Assembly (NCBI GenBank): GCA_017503785.1
Contig: JAFVSK010000006.1
Coordinates: forward strand, 114,074 to 178,073
Direction of reading: 5' to 3'
DNA length: 64,000 bases
Origin: Clostridia bacterium
GTDB taxonomy: Bacteria > Bacillota > Clostridia > Oscillospirales > Acutalibacteraceae
Numbering within the stretch: the stretch's first letter is position 1; each line of letters begins with the position of its first letter. Shown here piece by piece: positions 52,853 to 61,087 of this stretch. The notes below the pieces were generated by a model, which saw only the letters and a list, made by a program, of their open reading frames with translations, was not told where the DNA came from and searched no databases. Position numbers and translations under genes: made by a program.

Positions 52853-52881
52853 TTTACAGAATGGAGATTTTATGTCATAAT
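52853..52881 (+). promoter_or_regulatory. sigma-A promoter of the SDR gene
   Basis: TTTACA (52853-52858), 17-bp spacer, CATAAT (52876-52881). Confidence 0.65.
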
Positions 52882-52905
52882 ACAGGGGTAAAGGAGTGTT
52901 GCCAA

Positions 52906-53664
52906 ATGAACATTGCCGTCATCACCGGTGCCTCGTCGGGCTTGGGGCGCGAATACGTGCGTCAGCTTGTTGCGCAGGTGCCGTCGTTAGACGAGATCTG
53001 GCTCATCGCCCGCCGCCTCGATCGGCTGGAAGCGTTAGCCGCCGAATTCCCCGAAACCGCGTTTCGCTGCCTGCCGCTGGATCTCACCGACCCCCAAAGC
53101 TTCACCATCTATCAAGCCGCCTTGCAGGAGGCTAACGCCACCGTAAAGGTGCTTATCAACAATGCGGGCTTCGGTAAGCTGGGCTTATTCGCCGAAGAAG
53201 AGGTAACCGCTCAGGTAGGCATGGTCGACCTCAACTGCCGTGCACTCACAGCCATCACCAATCTCACCCTACCGTACATGCAGCAGGGCAGCGGCGTTTT
53301 GAACGTAAGCTCCATTGCTTCCTACGCCCCCACCCCGCGCATGGCAGTCTATTGCTCCACCAAGGCCTATGTGTCCAGCTTTTCACACGCTTTAGCCGAA
53401 GAACTGCGCCCGCGGGGCATCACGGTACTGGCCGTTTGCCCCGGCCCCATGGCTACCGAGTTCTTGGAGGTAGCCGCCATTACCGGCCGCTCCAAAACCT
53501 TCCAGACTCTTCCCTACTGCAAACCCGAAGCGGTGGCAAAACACTCCCTAAAACGCCTGCTGCGCGGCAAGCGCTGGTACACAAATTTAGTTTTCTATAA
53601 ATTCTACCGTGTACTGTGCAAGCTGCTTCCCTTCCGCTTTATTATGAAACTGTCTAAAACCTGA
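52906..53664 (+). CDS. SDR family NAD(P)-dependent oxidoreductase
   Basis: 252 residues. TGASSGLGREY cofactor motif, DLTD, INNAGFG, catalytic VSSIAS, YCSTKAY (Tyr/Lys) and PGPMATEF. A basic, hydrophobic C-terminal tail (VFYKFYRVLCKLLPFRFIMKL) suggests membrane association, as in DltE/YqjQ-like SDRs. Substrate unknown. AAAGGAG SD, own promoter and terminator. Confidence 0.87.
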   Translation: MNIAVITGASSGLGREYVRQLVAQVPSLDEIWLIARRLDRLEALAAEFPETAFRCLPLDLTDPQSFTIYQAALQEANATVKVLINNAGFGKLGLFAEEEVTAQVGMVDLNCRALTAITNLTLPYMQQGSGVLNVSSIASYAPTPRMAVYCSTKAYVSSFSHALAEELRPRGITVLAVCPGPMATEFLEVAAITGRSKTFQTLPYCKPEAVAKHSLKRLLRGKRWYTNLVFYKFYRVLCKLLPFRFIMKLSKT

Positions 53665-53665
53665 C

Positions 53666-53697
53666 AAAAGGGCTGTGACGAATGTCACAGCCCTTTT
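53666..53697 (+). terminator. terminator after the SDR gene
   Basis: Arms AAAAGGGCTGTGAC / GTCACAGCCCTTTT with a GAAT loop; usable from both directions. Confidence 0.88.
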
Positions 53698-53741
53698 GTT
53701 CGCCCTTTGTGCCGTTCCGGTTTCCCGGTTTCGAGGGCAGG

Positions 53742-54473
53742 TTATTTTGAAGTAACCGTCGTGGTTGCTGCCGTTACGGTCTTCCCGCGAATCAACAGCA
53801 GCGGATCCACGTACTTATCGTTCGCCACGATCTCCACGTGCACGTGTGTCGCTCCCACGATCTCGCAGGGGATCTCGCTCACCGTGCCGATAGTCTGTCC
53901 GGCCTTCACGGTGTCGCCCACCTTGATTCCTTGCACCGTCACACCGCAGCAGCGCGAGATCACCTTGCCGCCGTGGTCGATCTCGATCACGTGCCCCCAC
54001 AGCGGGTCCTCGTAGATCTGCTTCACCGTGCCGCCTGCCGGCGCCTTCACCGTCGAGCCCGCTTCGGCCGCAAAATCCACACCGTTGTGCGTGTTCCAGG
54101 AACCCAGCGTTTCGGAATAGATCAGCTCCGCGCTGTACGGCAGCACCACCGTGTTAGAAGCAGGAAACACAAATAACGCTTCCCCTGCCGTGGTGGTCGT
54201 TTGCGGTACCGATGCTGTGGTTTTCATGGCAGTCGTCGTTGTGCGATCATCCTTCACATCGGTAGCCGGTATCACCACCTGCTGCACCGCTGTGGTGGTG
54301 ATCAGCGCACGCGTTGTCTGCGTTTGAGGCTCGGCTTTGGACAGTCCTCCCGCGAACGTGGCCACAGCCACGCCGCACACCGCCACCAAGCACACGGCCA
54401 ACGCCACGTAAAAGCCTTTACCGCTTGCCTTTACGGGCAATTCCTCATCCTTATACTCGTCATCGTGTTTCAC
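53742..54473 (-). CDS. spoIIQ: M23 endopeptidase, SpoIIQ-like
   Basis: 243 residues. TM helix (about 20-42), Thr-rich linker, then a LytM/M23 domain. Metal ligands are intact: H129 and D133 (HNGVD) and H210/H212 (ATHVHVEI). Single-TM architecture and size fit SpoIIQ, which with SpoIIIAH forms the channel across the forespore membranes; clostridial SpoIIQ keeps the zinc site. GTG start with AGGAGG at 8 nt, and a sigma-F/G-type promoter (CATACTA) upstream, support this. A general wall hydrolase is the alternative. Confidence 0.78.
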   Translation of the reverse strand: MKHDDEYKDEELPVKASGKGFYVALAVCLVAVCGVAVATFAGGLSKAEPQTQTTRALITTTAVQQVVIPATDVKDDRTTTTAMKTTASVPQTTTTAGEALFVFPASNTVVLPYSAELIYSETLGSWNTHNGVDFAAEAGSTVKAPAGGTVKQIYEDPLWGHVIEIDHGGKVISRCCGVTVQGIKVGDTVKAGQTIGTVSEIPCEIVGATHVHVEIVANDKYVDPLLLIRGKTVTAATTTVTSK

Positions 54474-54503
54474 GTGTCATTCCTCCTGTTACATTGCTAA
54501 TGG

Positions 54504-54533
54504 TAGTATGAACCACGTGTGAACGTTTATACA
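54504..54533 (-). promoter_or_regulatory. forespore sigma-G/sigma-F-type promoter of the SpoIIQ-like gene
   Basis: Minus strand: TGTATA (54533-54528), 17-bp gap, CATACTA (54510-54504), matching sigma-G consensus (TGxATA / CATACTA). It also shows that host DNA reaches at least to 54533. Confidence 0.6.
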
Positions 54534-54534
54534 T

Positions 54535-54600
54535 AAAAAAACAGGGTGCTGCTTTGGACAGACCACGTAAGGAAGTATTTTAAGTAAGGTACGGTGTAAC
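54535..54600. other. left junction of the integrated mobile element (attL region)
   Basis: An A-run followed by CAGGGTGCTGC (54535-54552) looks like the left arm of a host terminator, of the same type as others in this window, but its partner arm is absent. Right of it the composition becomes AT-rich and mobile-element genes begin, with the serine recombinase first. The exact crossover probably lies between 54552 and about 54590; GA dinucleotides usable as a core occur at 54557-54562. Confidence 0.5.
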
Positions 54601-54622
54601 CCCGTAAAAGGGGTTGCACCGT
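54591..54622. repeat. inverted repeat at the element end
   Basis: Arms ACGGTGTAACCCC / GGGGTTGCACCGT with one mismatch around a 6-nt loop, next to the recombinase stop. It may be the recombinase terminator or an end-binding site. The outer arms (ACGGTGTAA / TTGCACCGT) recur at 59407-59463. Confidence 0.6.
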
Positions 54623-54631
54623 TTCCTTTTG

Positions 54632-56371
54632 CTATGCTGCAAGGCGGTATTCCTCCGGATTCTTTCGTATATCTTCCATCATAGCAAGGAGTTCTTCTTC
54701 ACTTGGAATTGAGATCATTCCTACGCCGGTGAAGTAAATATCCACTTTTACATAGCAATGACCGCTGGACTTATCGTTATTGTGAACTTCAATGCGTTCA
54801 ATCAGCTTATTCACAATAATCGGTGTCAGTTCCGTAATATCCGTCATTTCTCTAAAGGTACGGATTAAAAGCCTTGTGTCAGCAGATTTCTGTTCCGAGG
54901 ATTGCAACACTTGCTCCCCATCGGCAACAGCATTTGTGAGTTCCTTTTGTTCCCGTTCGTAATTTTTCATCATCATTTGGAAAAAATCATCGGTTACACG
55001 ACCAAGAACATTATCCTCATAAAGTTTTGCCATCAGCTTATCCAATTCGCCCAAGCGCACTTTGCTGTTAGCAACCGCCTTTTTCAGCCGTTCAAATTCA
55101 GCCTTTTGCATTGCTTTGTTTTTCTTTGCTATCATATACAGAAAAATGCTCTCGTGACAGCGAACAAAGTCAGCCATATTGCTGATTGCTTCAAGCACGA
55201 TTTTTTCAAGTGCTACATTACGGATATAATGGATTTTGCAAGTTCCTCTGCCATCTTTATAATTAGCACAGCGGAAAAATTCTTGATTTGGCTTCAGACT
55301 CTTTGCCGCACAGAAGTGCAGTTTTGCACCGCAATCGGGACAGAATACCAATCCCGAAAACAGGCTTGTTCTGCCCGTTGCAGTGTTACGGCGGCGGTTT
55401 TCACGAAGTTCCTGTACTCTCAGCCACACTTCTTCGCTAATGATGGGTTCCTGCATATTGGGAATAATCTGCTGTTGGTCAACGGGGTTATGAATAACCT
55501 TGTGAACCTTATAGCTAACGGTGGTACTTTTGAAGTTCACGGCACATCCCGTGTACTGCCTGTTTTCCAAAATACCAACAACCGTTGCTTGATCCCAATT
55601 ATACGGATTAAGCGGAACTTTTTGCGAGTGCTTTCTACCGACAGATTCATAGTACGCAGAAGGTACTAACACACGCTCGTTTTCCAACTGACGTGCGATC
55701 TGTGACGGGCCACGCCCCGCAAGGCACAGTTCGTATATCTTTCGCACAACTGCCGCCGCAGGCTCATCAATCAGCCATTTTTCTTTGTCCTCTGCATCCC
55801 TTACATAACCGTAAGGCACAGTAGAGGAAATGCGCTTGCCGTTGTCTGCCTTGGATTGCCACACGGCACGGATCTTTTTGGAGGTCTGCGCCGCATACCA
55901 TTCGTTGAATATATTATAAAACGGAAGCATCTCCATACCTTCGCCGGTGGTACTGTTTACATTCTCTTGAATAGAGATGAAGGTAACACCCAGCGACGGA
56001 TAAACAATCTGAGTAAGTCTTCCTGCTTCCACCTGCTCACGACCAAAGCGGGATAGGTCTTTTACAATAATTCTGCAAATCTTACCTTCCTCAACCATCT
56101 TTTGCATACGGTTGAAATCGCTTCGGTCAAAGCTCGTACCGGAAATTCCGTCATCCACGAAAAACATTGTGTTTTTGTAACCGTGCCGCTTACAGTAGTC
56201 AAGTAAAATCTGCTTTTGATTGCTGATGCTGTTCGACTCGTCCTCTTTATTTTTACGCTTTTTATCCTTATCGTCTTTTATATCTTCGACAGAAAGGCGG
56301 CAGTAGAGGGCGGTAATCAATTCTTCGTTTATATCTAAATTTTGTCCTTTAATATTGTTTGCAGTTGTCAT
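54632..56371 (-). CDS. large serine recombinase (site-specific integrase/transposase)
   Basis: 579 residues. N-terminal resolvase domain with catalytic Ser27 (ALYCRLSVED), then DDGISGTSFDRSDFNRM, VKDLSRFGREQ; recombinase domain (PYGYVRDAEDKEKWLIDEPAAAVVRKIYELC...); zinc ribbon (CPDCGAKLHFC...C...C) and coiled coil (about 430-480). It resembles TnpX/TndX-type recombinases that excise and insert Tn4451/Tn5397-like elements. ATG at 56371 with GGAG at 8 nt. Placement at the element end is typical. Confidence 0.92.
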   Translation of the reverse strand: MTTANNIKGQNLDINEELITALYCRLSVEDIKDDKDKKRKNKEDESNSISNQKQILLDYCKRHGYKNTMFFVDDGISGTSFDRSDFNRMQKMVEEGKICRIIVKDLSRFGREQVEAGRLTQIVYPSLGVTFISIQENVNSTTGEGMEMLPFYNIFNEWYAAQTSKKIRAVWQSKADNGKRISSTVPYGYVRDAEDKEKWLIDEPAAAVVRKIYELCLAGRGPSQIARQLENERVLVPSAYYESVGRKHSQKVPLNPYNWDQATVVGILENRQYTGCAVNFKSTTVSYKVHKVIHNPVDQQQIIPNMQEPIISEEVWLRVQELRENRRRNTATGRTSLFSGLVFCPDCGAKLHFCAAKSLKPNQEFFRCANYKDGRGTCKIHYIRNVALEKIVLEAISNMADFVRCHESIFLYMIAKKNKAMQKAEFERLKKAVANSKVRLGELDKLMAKLYEDNVLGRVTDDFFQMMMKNYEREQKELTNAVADGEQVLQSSEQKSADTRLLIRTFREMTDITELTPIIVNKLIERIEVHNNDKSSGHCYVKVDIYFTGVGMISIPSEEELLAMMEDIRKNPEEYRLAA

Positions 56372-56388
56372 TTCATAATCTCCTTTCC

Positions 56389-56440
56389 GACAACCGGACA
56401 TTGCAAAAAGGGTATTTATATTTTACAATGCCCGATTGTC
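56389..56440. repeat. inverted repeat upstream of the recombinase gene
   Basis: Arms 56389-56403 and 56426-56440 (GACAACCGGACATTG and its near complement, 13 of 15) around a 22-nt AT-rich spacer. It lies about 18 nt before the recombinase start. Operator or attenuator for the recombinase is possible. Confidence 0.55.
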
Positions 56441-56459
56441 TTTTACCAATGTGCAAGCA

Positions 56460-56738
56460 TCACAGCAGATGCTCGGATAATATCAGTTCCTTAAATTGTT
56501 CAAATACACACTGTCTGCCGTTGGGGTTAAAATGAGTGGATACCTCATAGGTCGTGCCGCCGATCTTCATAGTGAAGGTATCTTCACCAAAGCGGCGCAC
56601 CTTGCCGTAATCAAAAACACGCTCGTTACTGCGGGGTATCATATAATCCACAAGGTCAACAGGCTCATTTTCGTCTATGGGTTCAGGCGGTGTTACATAT
56701 ACCGCCGTTGGATCAAACAATATATCAACTTTTTTCAT
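56460..56738 (-). CDS. tnpW: TnpW-type transposon-encoded small protein
   Basis: 92 residues. The C-terminal TFTMKIGGTTYEVSTHFN...FKELILSEH resembles the TnpW family of Tn4451-like elements (short beta-rich segment 'KIGxTTYxV'). Role unknown; TnpW genes lie next to serine recombinases. ATG at 56738 with AAGG at 8 nt; longer starts lie within the preceding parB gene. Confidence 0.65.
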   Translation of the reverse strand: MKKVDILFDPTAVYVTPPEPIDENEPVDLVDYMIPRSNERVFDYGKVRRFGEDTFTMKIGGTTYEVSTHFNPNGRQCVFEQFKELILSEHLL

Positions 56739-56748
56739 CTTCTTCACC

Positions 56749-57606
56749 TTACCTTTCATCACGGTTGCGCTGACGGATTAAGAATTTGCGGTAATGCTCG
56801 CAAGCCTTCAACACAAAATCCTCAGTCTGTTTTGCATTGGCATTAGGGACATATTGCCGAATACGCTCCATCGGGACTTTGAACATTTCCCGCTGATTGG
56901 CTTTTTCTTCGCTCATAACTGCGGCGATCGCTTCGGGAGTCAGCCCTTCCTCTTGACTCATCTTCTTAAAGCGGCAAGCCTGAGAGAGTGACGGGGTGCA
57001 ATCGTTTAGTTCCATCTGTTCCAAAAGGTCATATTGCTCTTGCTCATTCAGATAGGAAAGCTCAACGGCGGGAGTGAAGGAAATGCGCCCTTCATCTACA
57101 TATTGCAGAATTTCGGGGATAAGGTTGGTAAGACGGATATAGCGTTTAATGGTATCTTTACTTGTGCCTGCATCCTCTGCAATTTGCTCCGTTGCCAACC
57201 TCGGTGCAACTTGCACCGAGGTTAAGTCTGTGCGGTAGCCCTTGTGAGCCAATGCTTCTGCTTTCATCTTATAAGCAAAGGCTTTTTCAGAGGGTAAAAT
57301 ATGCTCTCGGTGTAGGTTGCTGTCCACAAGCACGATTGCCGCCGCATCACGGTCAAGGGAAACAACTAAGGCAGGGACTTCCGTAATCCCTGCCTTTCTG
57401 CTTGCCATAACCCGTCTGTGTCCGGATATGATCTCATATTCATCTGCGGTGTTTTCAAGTGGTCGGACTATGATGGGAGATACAACGCCGTGCATCTTAA
57501 TACTTTCGGCAAGGGCATCCATTTCCTCGTTGTCCTGCACCTTGTAGGGATGGTTCTCAAATGCGTGTAATTTATCAATAGATATATTTTTCTTGGTGTT
57601 TTTCAT
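56749..57606 (-). CDS. ParB/Spo0J-family DNA-binding protein
   Basis: 285 residues. ParB N-terminal domain (ENHPYKVQDNEEMDALAESIKMHGVVSPIIVRPLE, GHRRVMASRKAG) with CTP-binding GHRR, an ERxLLPSE-like NLHREHILPSEKAFAYKMKAEA, and HTH (LATEQIAEDAGTSKDTIKRYIRLTNLIPEIL). No ParA gene is visible in the window. It overlaps the relaxase gene by 4 bases. Role in stabilising the excised circle or in regulation is inferred. Confidence 0.88.
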   Translation of the reverse strand: MKNTKKNISIDKLHAFENHPYKVQDNEEMDALAESIKMHGVVSPIIVRPLENTADEYEIISGHRRVMASRKAGITEVPALVVSLDRDAAAIVLVDSNLHREHILPSEKAFAYKMKAEALAHKGYRTDLTSVQVAPRLATEQIAEDAGTSKDTIKRYIRLTNLIPEILQYVDEGRISFTPAVELSYLNEQEQYDLLEQMELNDCTPSLSQACRFKKMSQEEGLTPEAIAAVMSEEKANQREMFKVPMERIRQYVPNANAKQTEDFVLKACEHYRKFLIRQRNRDER

Positions 57607-58976
57607 CGTTCATAACCTCGTTCTTTCTTAATAGTTAAACCGTTGTGTTTCAGTTCGATATTGCGCTCGGCATCAAGCAGTTCCTTAATTCTCGGAATAT
57701 GCTCCTCAATGCGCTGAGCGACTTTTAATTCCTTTCGCAAGGGAGTAATCTGTTTGGTGATCTCTTTTGCCTGCTCCTTCAGGGCGGCATCTTCTTCGGG
57801 CGTTTTCACTCGGCGCAGTTTTAGCCGCAGGGCATACCGTTCTTGCTCCAATGCAGAGATACGGGCAGATAAGTTCTCTTGAAATGACAAAAGCTCCTTT
57901 GGCGACTCAATATGGTTGTCGCAAAGGAGCTTGTATTCCTCGATATATTTATCTAATTTCTGTACCTCTGCCCGCATCATCGGTGAGAGAGGTCGGTTGT
58001 CCGCTTCTTGGATATTGCTGCCCGTGCAGAATTTTAAGATTTCAATAAACAGTTCAAATAATAACTGTACCGTATCTTTCCGTTGTGCCTGCCGCAGTTG
58101 GTATTCAAAGTTAAGCAGCGGTGCACGTTTCCATTTGGGAGTTATAAGCACATACAGTTCGGGTAGGCGCTGGTTGGCAACGAGCTTTTGTCGCATTGCT
58201 TCACGTGAGTATTTCTCGCCAAGACCTGAAATGCGCACCGCCCGTTTCCATCCGTCTGCTATAACGGAGGGGTGTTCATAGCGGAAATCACGCTCAAATC
58301 TGTACCCAAGGCATTTAAGGTAATATTCAAATTCCTTAAAGGTACAGCATTTGGAAAGTGCTTCGTCCACGTCACGACGTAGCATATCCCGATGGGTGAG
58401 CTTGCCGGACTTCTGTACCCAATATGCTTTCTTATTACTGTAAAAATGCGTAAACGGTATTACTGACTTGCCGTGTTCTTGGCAGACTGCATCGGAGATC
58501 TGCCGAAGTTCCACGTGGTCACGGATATGGTTTTCAAATTTTCTGCCCGTCTTAAAAGAAACGGAATTTATCACGAAATGATTGTGAATGTTATCCGTAT
58601 TAAGATGGGTGGTAACGACCACCTCATAGTTTTTGCCCCACATCTGTTTTGCCGTTTCTACACCGATACGATGCGCTTCGGCGGGAGTGACTTCGTCTGC
58701 CACAAAGCTCTGATACCCGTGATAAGCAACGTTGCCGCCGAGCTTTCCATACCGCCGCTTGGTTGCCATCATACATTGGTAGGCTCTTTGTTTCGGGCAG
58801 TTGATACCCGAAACATACATTGTTTGGTCTGTCTTTTGGTCGTTTTCAATATAACGGAGCGCCGCCCACAAGTCCTCGTCCAAGAACTTTTTATCGGTGG
58901 TTTTATCGGGGTTCTCCGCATAGTCGATAACTTCCTTTAATCGGGACTTAATGGGCCAGAAGCCTGTGCTTGCCAT
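57603..58976 (-). CDS. MobA/VirD2-family relaxase
   Basis: 457 residues. The three-His metal motif is H124...H131-x-H133 (THLNTDNIHNHFVINS), after FxxYxxxx VSGINC; catalytic Tyr is probably near Y54 or in the N-terminus. The C-terminal half is a long coiled coil (about 335-440). It nicks oriT and leads strand transfer. ATG with GGGAGG. It overlaps mobC upstream by 40 bases. Confidence 0.88.
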   Translation of the reverse strand: MASTGFWPIKSRLKEVIDYAENPDKTTDKKFLDEDLWAALRYIENDQKTDQTMYVSGINCPKQRAYQCMMATKRRYGKLGGNVAYHGYQSFVADEVTPAEAHRIGVETAKQMWGKNYEVVVTTHLNTDNIHNHFVINSVSFKTGRKFENHIRDHVELRQISDAVCQEHGKSVIPFTHFYSNKKAYWVQKSGKLTHRDMLRRDVDEALSKCCTFKEFEYYLKCLGYRFERDFRYEHPSVIADGWKRAVRISGLGEKYSREAMRQKLVANQRLPELYVLITPKWKRAPLLNFEYQLRQAQRKDTVQLLFELFIEILKFCTGSNIQEADNRPLSPMMRAEVQKLDKYIEEYKLLCDNHIESPKELLSFQENLSARISALEQERYALRLKLRRVKTPEEDAALKEQAKEITKQITPLRKELKVAQRIEEHIPRIKELLDAERNIELKHNGLTIKKERGYER

Positions 58977-59296
58977 TGTGCCACCTCCCGTATGATTTCT
59001 TTCTTACTCTGCTTTGGCGCATCTATGATTTCGGCATAAATATCATCAAAGAGTTTCAGTGCCGCCGCTTCGGTTTCGGGAGATAACTCACAGTTCAGCA
59101 GTTCACTTAATTTCTCGTTAAAAACATAAAAGGCATCGGGAACTACTGCTTTCACAGAGTATCCCAATGCCCGTTTACGGAGATATTCAGCGACAGGGAT
59201 GCCGCAACTTTCAGCGAGTTCGGCGATCTTCTTTTTCTCCTGCGGAGATACCCGAAGATATAACCGGCACGGCTTTTCTTTTGGATTTCTATTCAT
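58937..59296 (-). CDS. mobC: MobC-like relaxosome accessory protein
   Basis: 119 residues. N-terminal ribbon-helix-helix pattern (CRLYLRVSPQEKKKIAELAESCGIPVAEYLRKRALG) and C-terminal helix (EIIREVAQWQ), typical of MobC/BfmC proteins that open oriT for the relaxase. The ATG at 59296 has GAAGG at 7 nt. Confidence 0.82.
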   Translation of the reverse strand: MNRNPKEKPCRLYLRVSPQEKKKIAELAESCGIPVAEYLRKRALGYSVKAVVPDAFYVFNEKLSELLNCELSPETEAAALKLFDDIYAEIIDAPKQSKKEIIREVAQWQAQASGPLSPD

Positions 59297-59325
59297 ATAC
59301 ATACCTTCTTTCTGTAATCGGGGTA

Positions 59326-59397
59326 TTAGGGGTGTCCCTAAAGGTGAACAGTAGGCGAAACGCTTACTGTTTATTTGGAACTTGCCGTACAAGTTCC
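59326..59397. other. cluster of three hairpins, candidate oriT
   Basis: Directly upstream of mobC: TTAGGG-GTGT-CCCTAA (59326-59341); an 11-bp imperfect repeat (59347-59357 with 59361-59371, loop AAA); GGAACTTG-CCGTA-CAAGTTCC (59377-59397). Such repeats next to mobC-relaxase genes are typical of oriT. The nick site was not identified. Confidence 0.55.
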
Positions 59398-59404
59398 CTG
59401 CTTG

Positions 59405-59480
59405 TTACGGTGTAAGACACACGCTTTTGGCGTATATCTTCCATTCTCCGTTACTTGCACCGTGAGGGAGCGAAGCTCAC
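59405..59480. repeat. nested inverted repeats between mobC and parR
   Basis: Outer arms ACGGTGTAAG (59407-59416) / CTTGCACCGT (59454-59463) enclose ACGC-TTTTG-GCGT. A second hairpin follows: GTGAGGGAGCGAAGCTCAC (59462-59480). The outer arms match those at the element end (54591-54622), and GTGAGGGAGCGA recurs inverted at 61139-61150. The remainder to 59574 is AT-rich without a recognised element. Confidence 0.5.
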
Positions 59481-59574
59481 AGTTATACCGTTTTCTTGAT
59501 TTGGTGCATTGAGCCACTTTGACACAGCAGATGCAATAAAAATGCTCTTTTGAGCCAAAATCGGCTATCTTGGC

Positions 59575-59889
59575 TCAGCCGAACATTTCTAAATCCGCAA
59601 GGACATTTTTTGCGTTCTTCGCTTTCTGTTCTTCGGTCAGTTCTGCCGTAACCACTACTGCGGTAGGCGGAGCTGACACCACCGCCACCGTCTGTACTTC
59701 TTCCCGAAAAATCTGCCGAATATTTTCAAGTAGAGCTTCGTTATCGGTGCTTTCCTTATTCATATAGGCAATGACGGCATCCACGATAAACTTATTGCGG
59801 GATTTGTTTAGGGTTTGCAGATATTCGGCAGCTTTCTTTTCGGCGGGTACATCGGCGTGAAATCTTACGTTGATACGGTAATCATTCAT
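59575..59889 (-). CDS. ParR-like small DNA-binding protein
   Basis: 104 residues. N-terminal RINVRFHADVPAEKKAAEYLQTLNKSRNKFIVDAVIAYM is a ribbon-helix-helix of the ParR/StbB sort; the rest is acidic with a Glu/Lys/Asn helix. It overlaps the ParM-like gene (ATGA), the usual parMR order, so it is probably the adaptor linking the centromere to the actin-like filament. Confidence 0.72.
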   Translation of the reverse strand: MNDYRINVRFHADVPAEKKAAEYLQTLNKSRNKFIVDAVIAYMNKESTDNEALLENIRQIFREEVQTVAVVSAPPTAVVVTAELTEEQKAKNAKNVLADLEMFG

Positions 59890-60809
59890 ACCGCCGCACC
59901 CGATTTAAGCTGTATTTCTGCCATATACTCATAACCCTTTGCGGCGGCGGAAATATCATCCACGAATTTTACACGGTCAGCATTGAACTTGTAAAAGTTC
60001 TTTACAAGGCAACCGCCGCCTCCGGTGATATACAGCATCATCGTACCCTCGTCATAGCCGTGTTCACGGAGTCTGCGGAAAATATCTTTTACATATTCCG
60101 TCGCAATGGTTCGGATAATTCTCTGATCAGCGGGAGTAATATTGGCAGAACCCGTGATAAGAACTTCCTCGATAATGGCATCGTTGATTTCACGCTGGGT
60201 TTTCTGCATAAACATCTCCCGCACCGCAAGGGTACACTGATAAGTGCCGAACTTTTCGGTGTACATCTTTCCCGCCTGCGGTCTGCCGTTTATCATATAC
60301 AGAACGTTCATCGTGCCGTTGCCAATATCCGCAACCATATTGACTCCGTTCATTGTGGTGGCAAAGTCGGCAATGGCGGCGTACCCCTGCGGATAGATAC
60401 GGACACCCTCAACCGTGATATGAAAATCCACCTTCTGATAGGTGAAGCAGACCTCTTTGTTTTTACTGAGATAAGCGGCAAAGTCCTTTTTCTGTCCGCT
60501 TGTCCAAGTTAGGGGCAAGCCTGCGGCAATGATAACCTTTGCTTCGGTGAGCTTTTCACGCTGAAGCTCCTTTGCAATGGCAACAAGGGTGAGGATATAA
60601 TAATCCTCATCACGGATTTTATCGGGAAGGAACTCCTTGTGTCCTTCCCCGATCAAATAATATTTGCCGTCATAAACGAGCATATCTCCCGTAAACAGCG
60701 GCTCGGCATCGTAGACAAGAAGTCCGGTCTTAAAACAGCAGTTCGCCGTTTTCATATTTCCATACCCGTGATCAATACCGATAACATACATTTCATTAAA
60801 TTTCTTCAT
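59886..60809 (-). CDS. parM: ParM/StbA-family actin-like ATPase
   Basis: 307 residues. Actin-fold pieces: IGIDHGYGNMKTA (phosphate 1), VADIGNGTMNVLYM (phosphate 2), LYITGGGGCLVK (adenosine loop). Resembles plasmid and ICE ParM/StbA proteins that push DNA copies apart. AAAAGGAG SD. Unusual on an integrating element, unless it has a stable circular form. Confidence 0.87.
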   Translation of the reverse strand: MKKFNEMYVIGIDHGYGNMKTANCCFKTGLLVYDAEPLFTGDMLVYDGKYYLIGEGHKEFLPDKIRDEDYYILTLVAIAKELQREKLTEAKVIIAAGLPLTWTSGQKKDFAAYLSKNKEVCFTYQKVDFHITVEGVRIYPQGYAAIADFATTMNGVNMVADIGNGTMNVLYMINGRPQAGKMYTEKFGTYQCTLAVREMFMQKTQREINDAIIEEVLITGSANITPADQRIIRTIATEYVKDIFRRLREHGYDEGTMMLYITGGGGCLVKNFYKFNADRVKFVDDISAAAKGYEYMAEIQLKSGAAV

Positions 60810-60827
60810 TTTACATTTCTCCTTTTC

Positions 60828-61058
60828 TTACTTTGATTTGTTGATTTTCTTGATTTGCTCATACAGTTCCCTGTCGCTGGGCAGTACCGCTTCTTTGAAA
60901 TAATTGCAGTAGATACCGTAGATAGAGATAAGCTGCACACAGCGGTGTGTTTCGCCGTCGTCAAGCAAGATGCAGTTGCCATCCTCGTCACAGTTTGCAC
61001 AAAGCTCTCTGACAAGGCGGTGAACTCTCTCCACTTGCTTTGGGGTGATCTTCATCAT
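60828..61058 (-). CDS. Cys-rich VLP-type protein of mobile elements
   Basis: 76 residues. Pattern VRxLCANCDEDGNCILLDDGETHRCVQ...YGIYCNYFKEAVLPSDRELYEQI matches the 'cysteine-rich VLP' family that accompanies Tn/ICE modules. Five Cys may bind a metal. AGGAGG at 8 nt. A terminator hairpin stands about 37 nt before the ATG. Confidence 0.78.
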   Translation of the reverse strand: MMKITPKQVERVHRLVRELCANCDEDGNCILLDDGETHRCVQLISIYGIYCNYFKEAVLPSDRELYEQIKKINKSK

Positions 61059-61087
61059 AGACTTTTCCTCCTTTTGTTTTCAGGCAA

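Noticed and set aside
56461-59534. Repeated 12-mer CACAGCAGATGC at 56461 and 59523
   Set aside because: The first copy is part of the tnpW coding end; a single chance repeat of 12 bases in 9 kb with no further homology around it.
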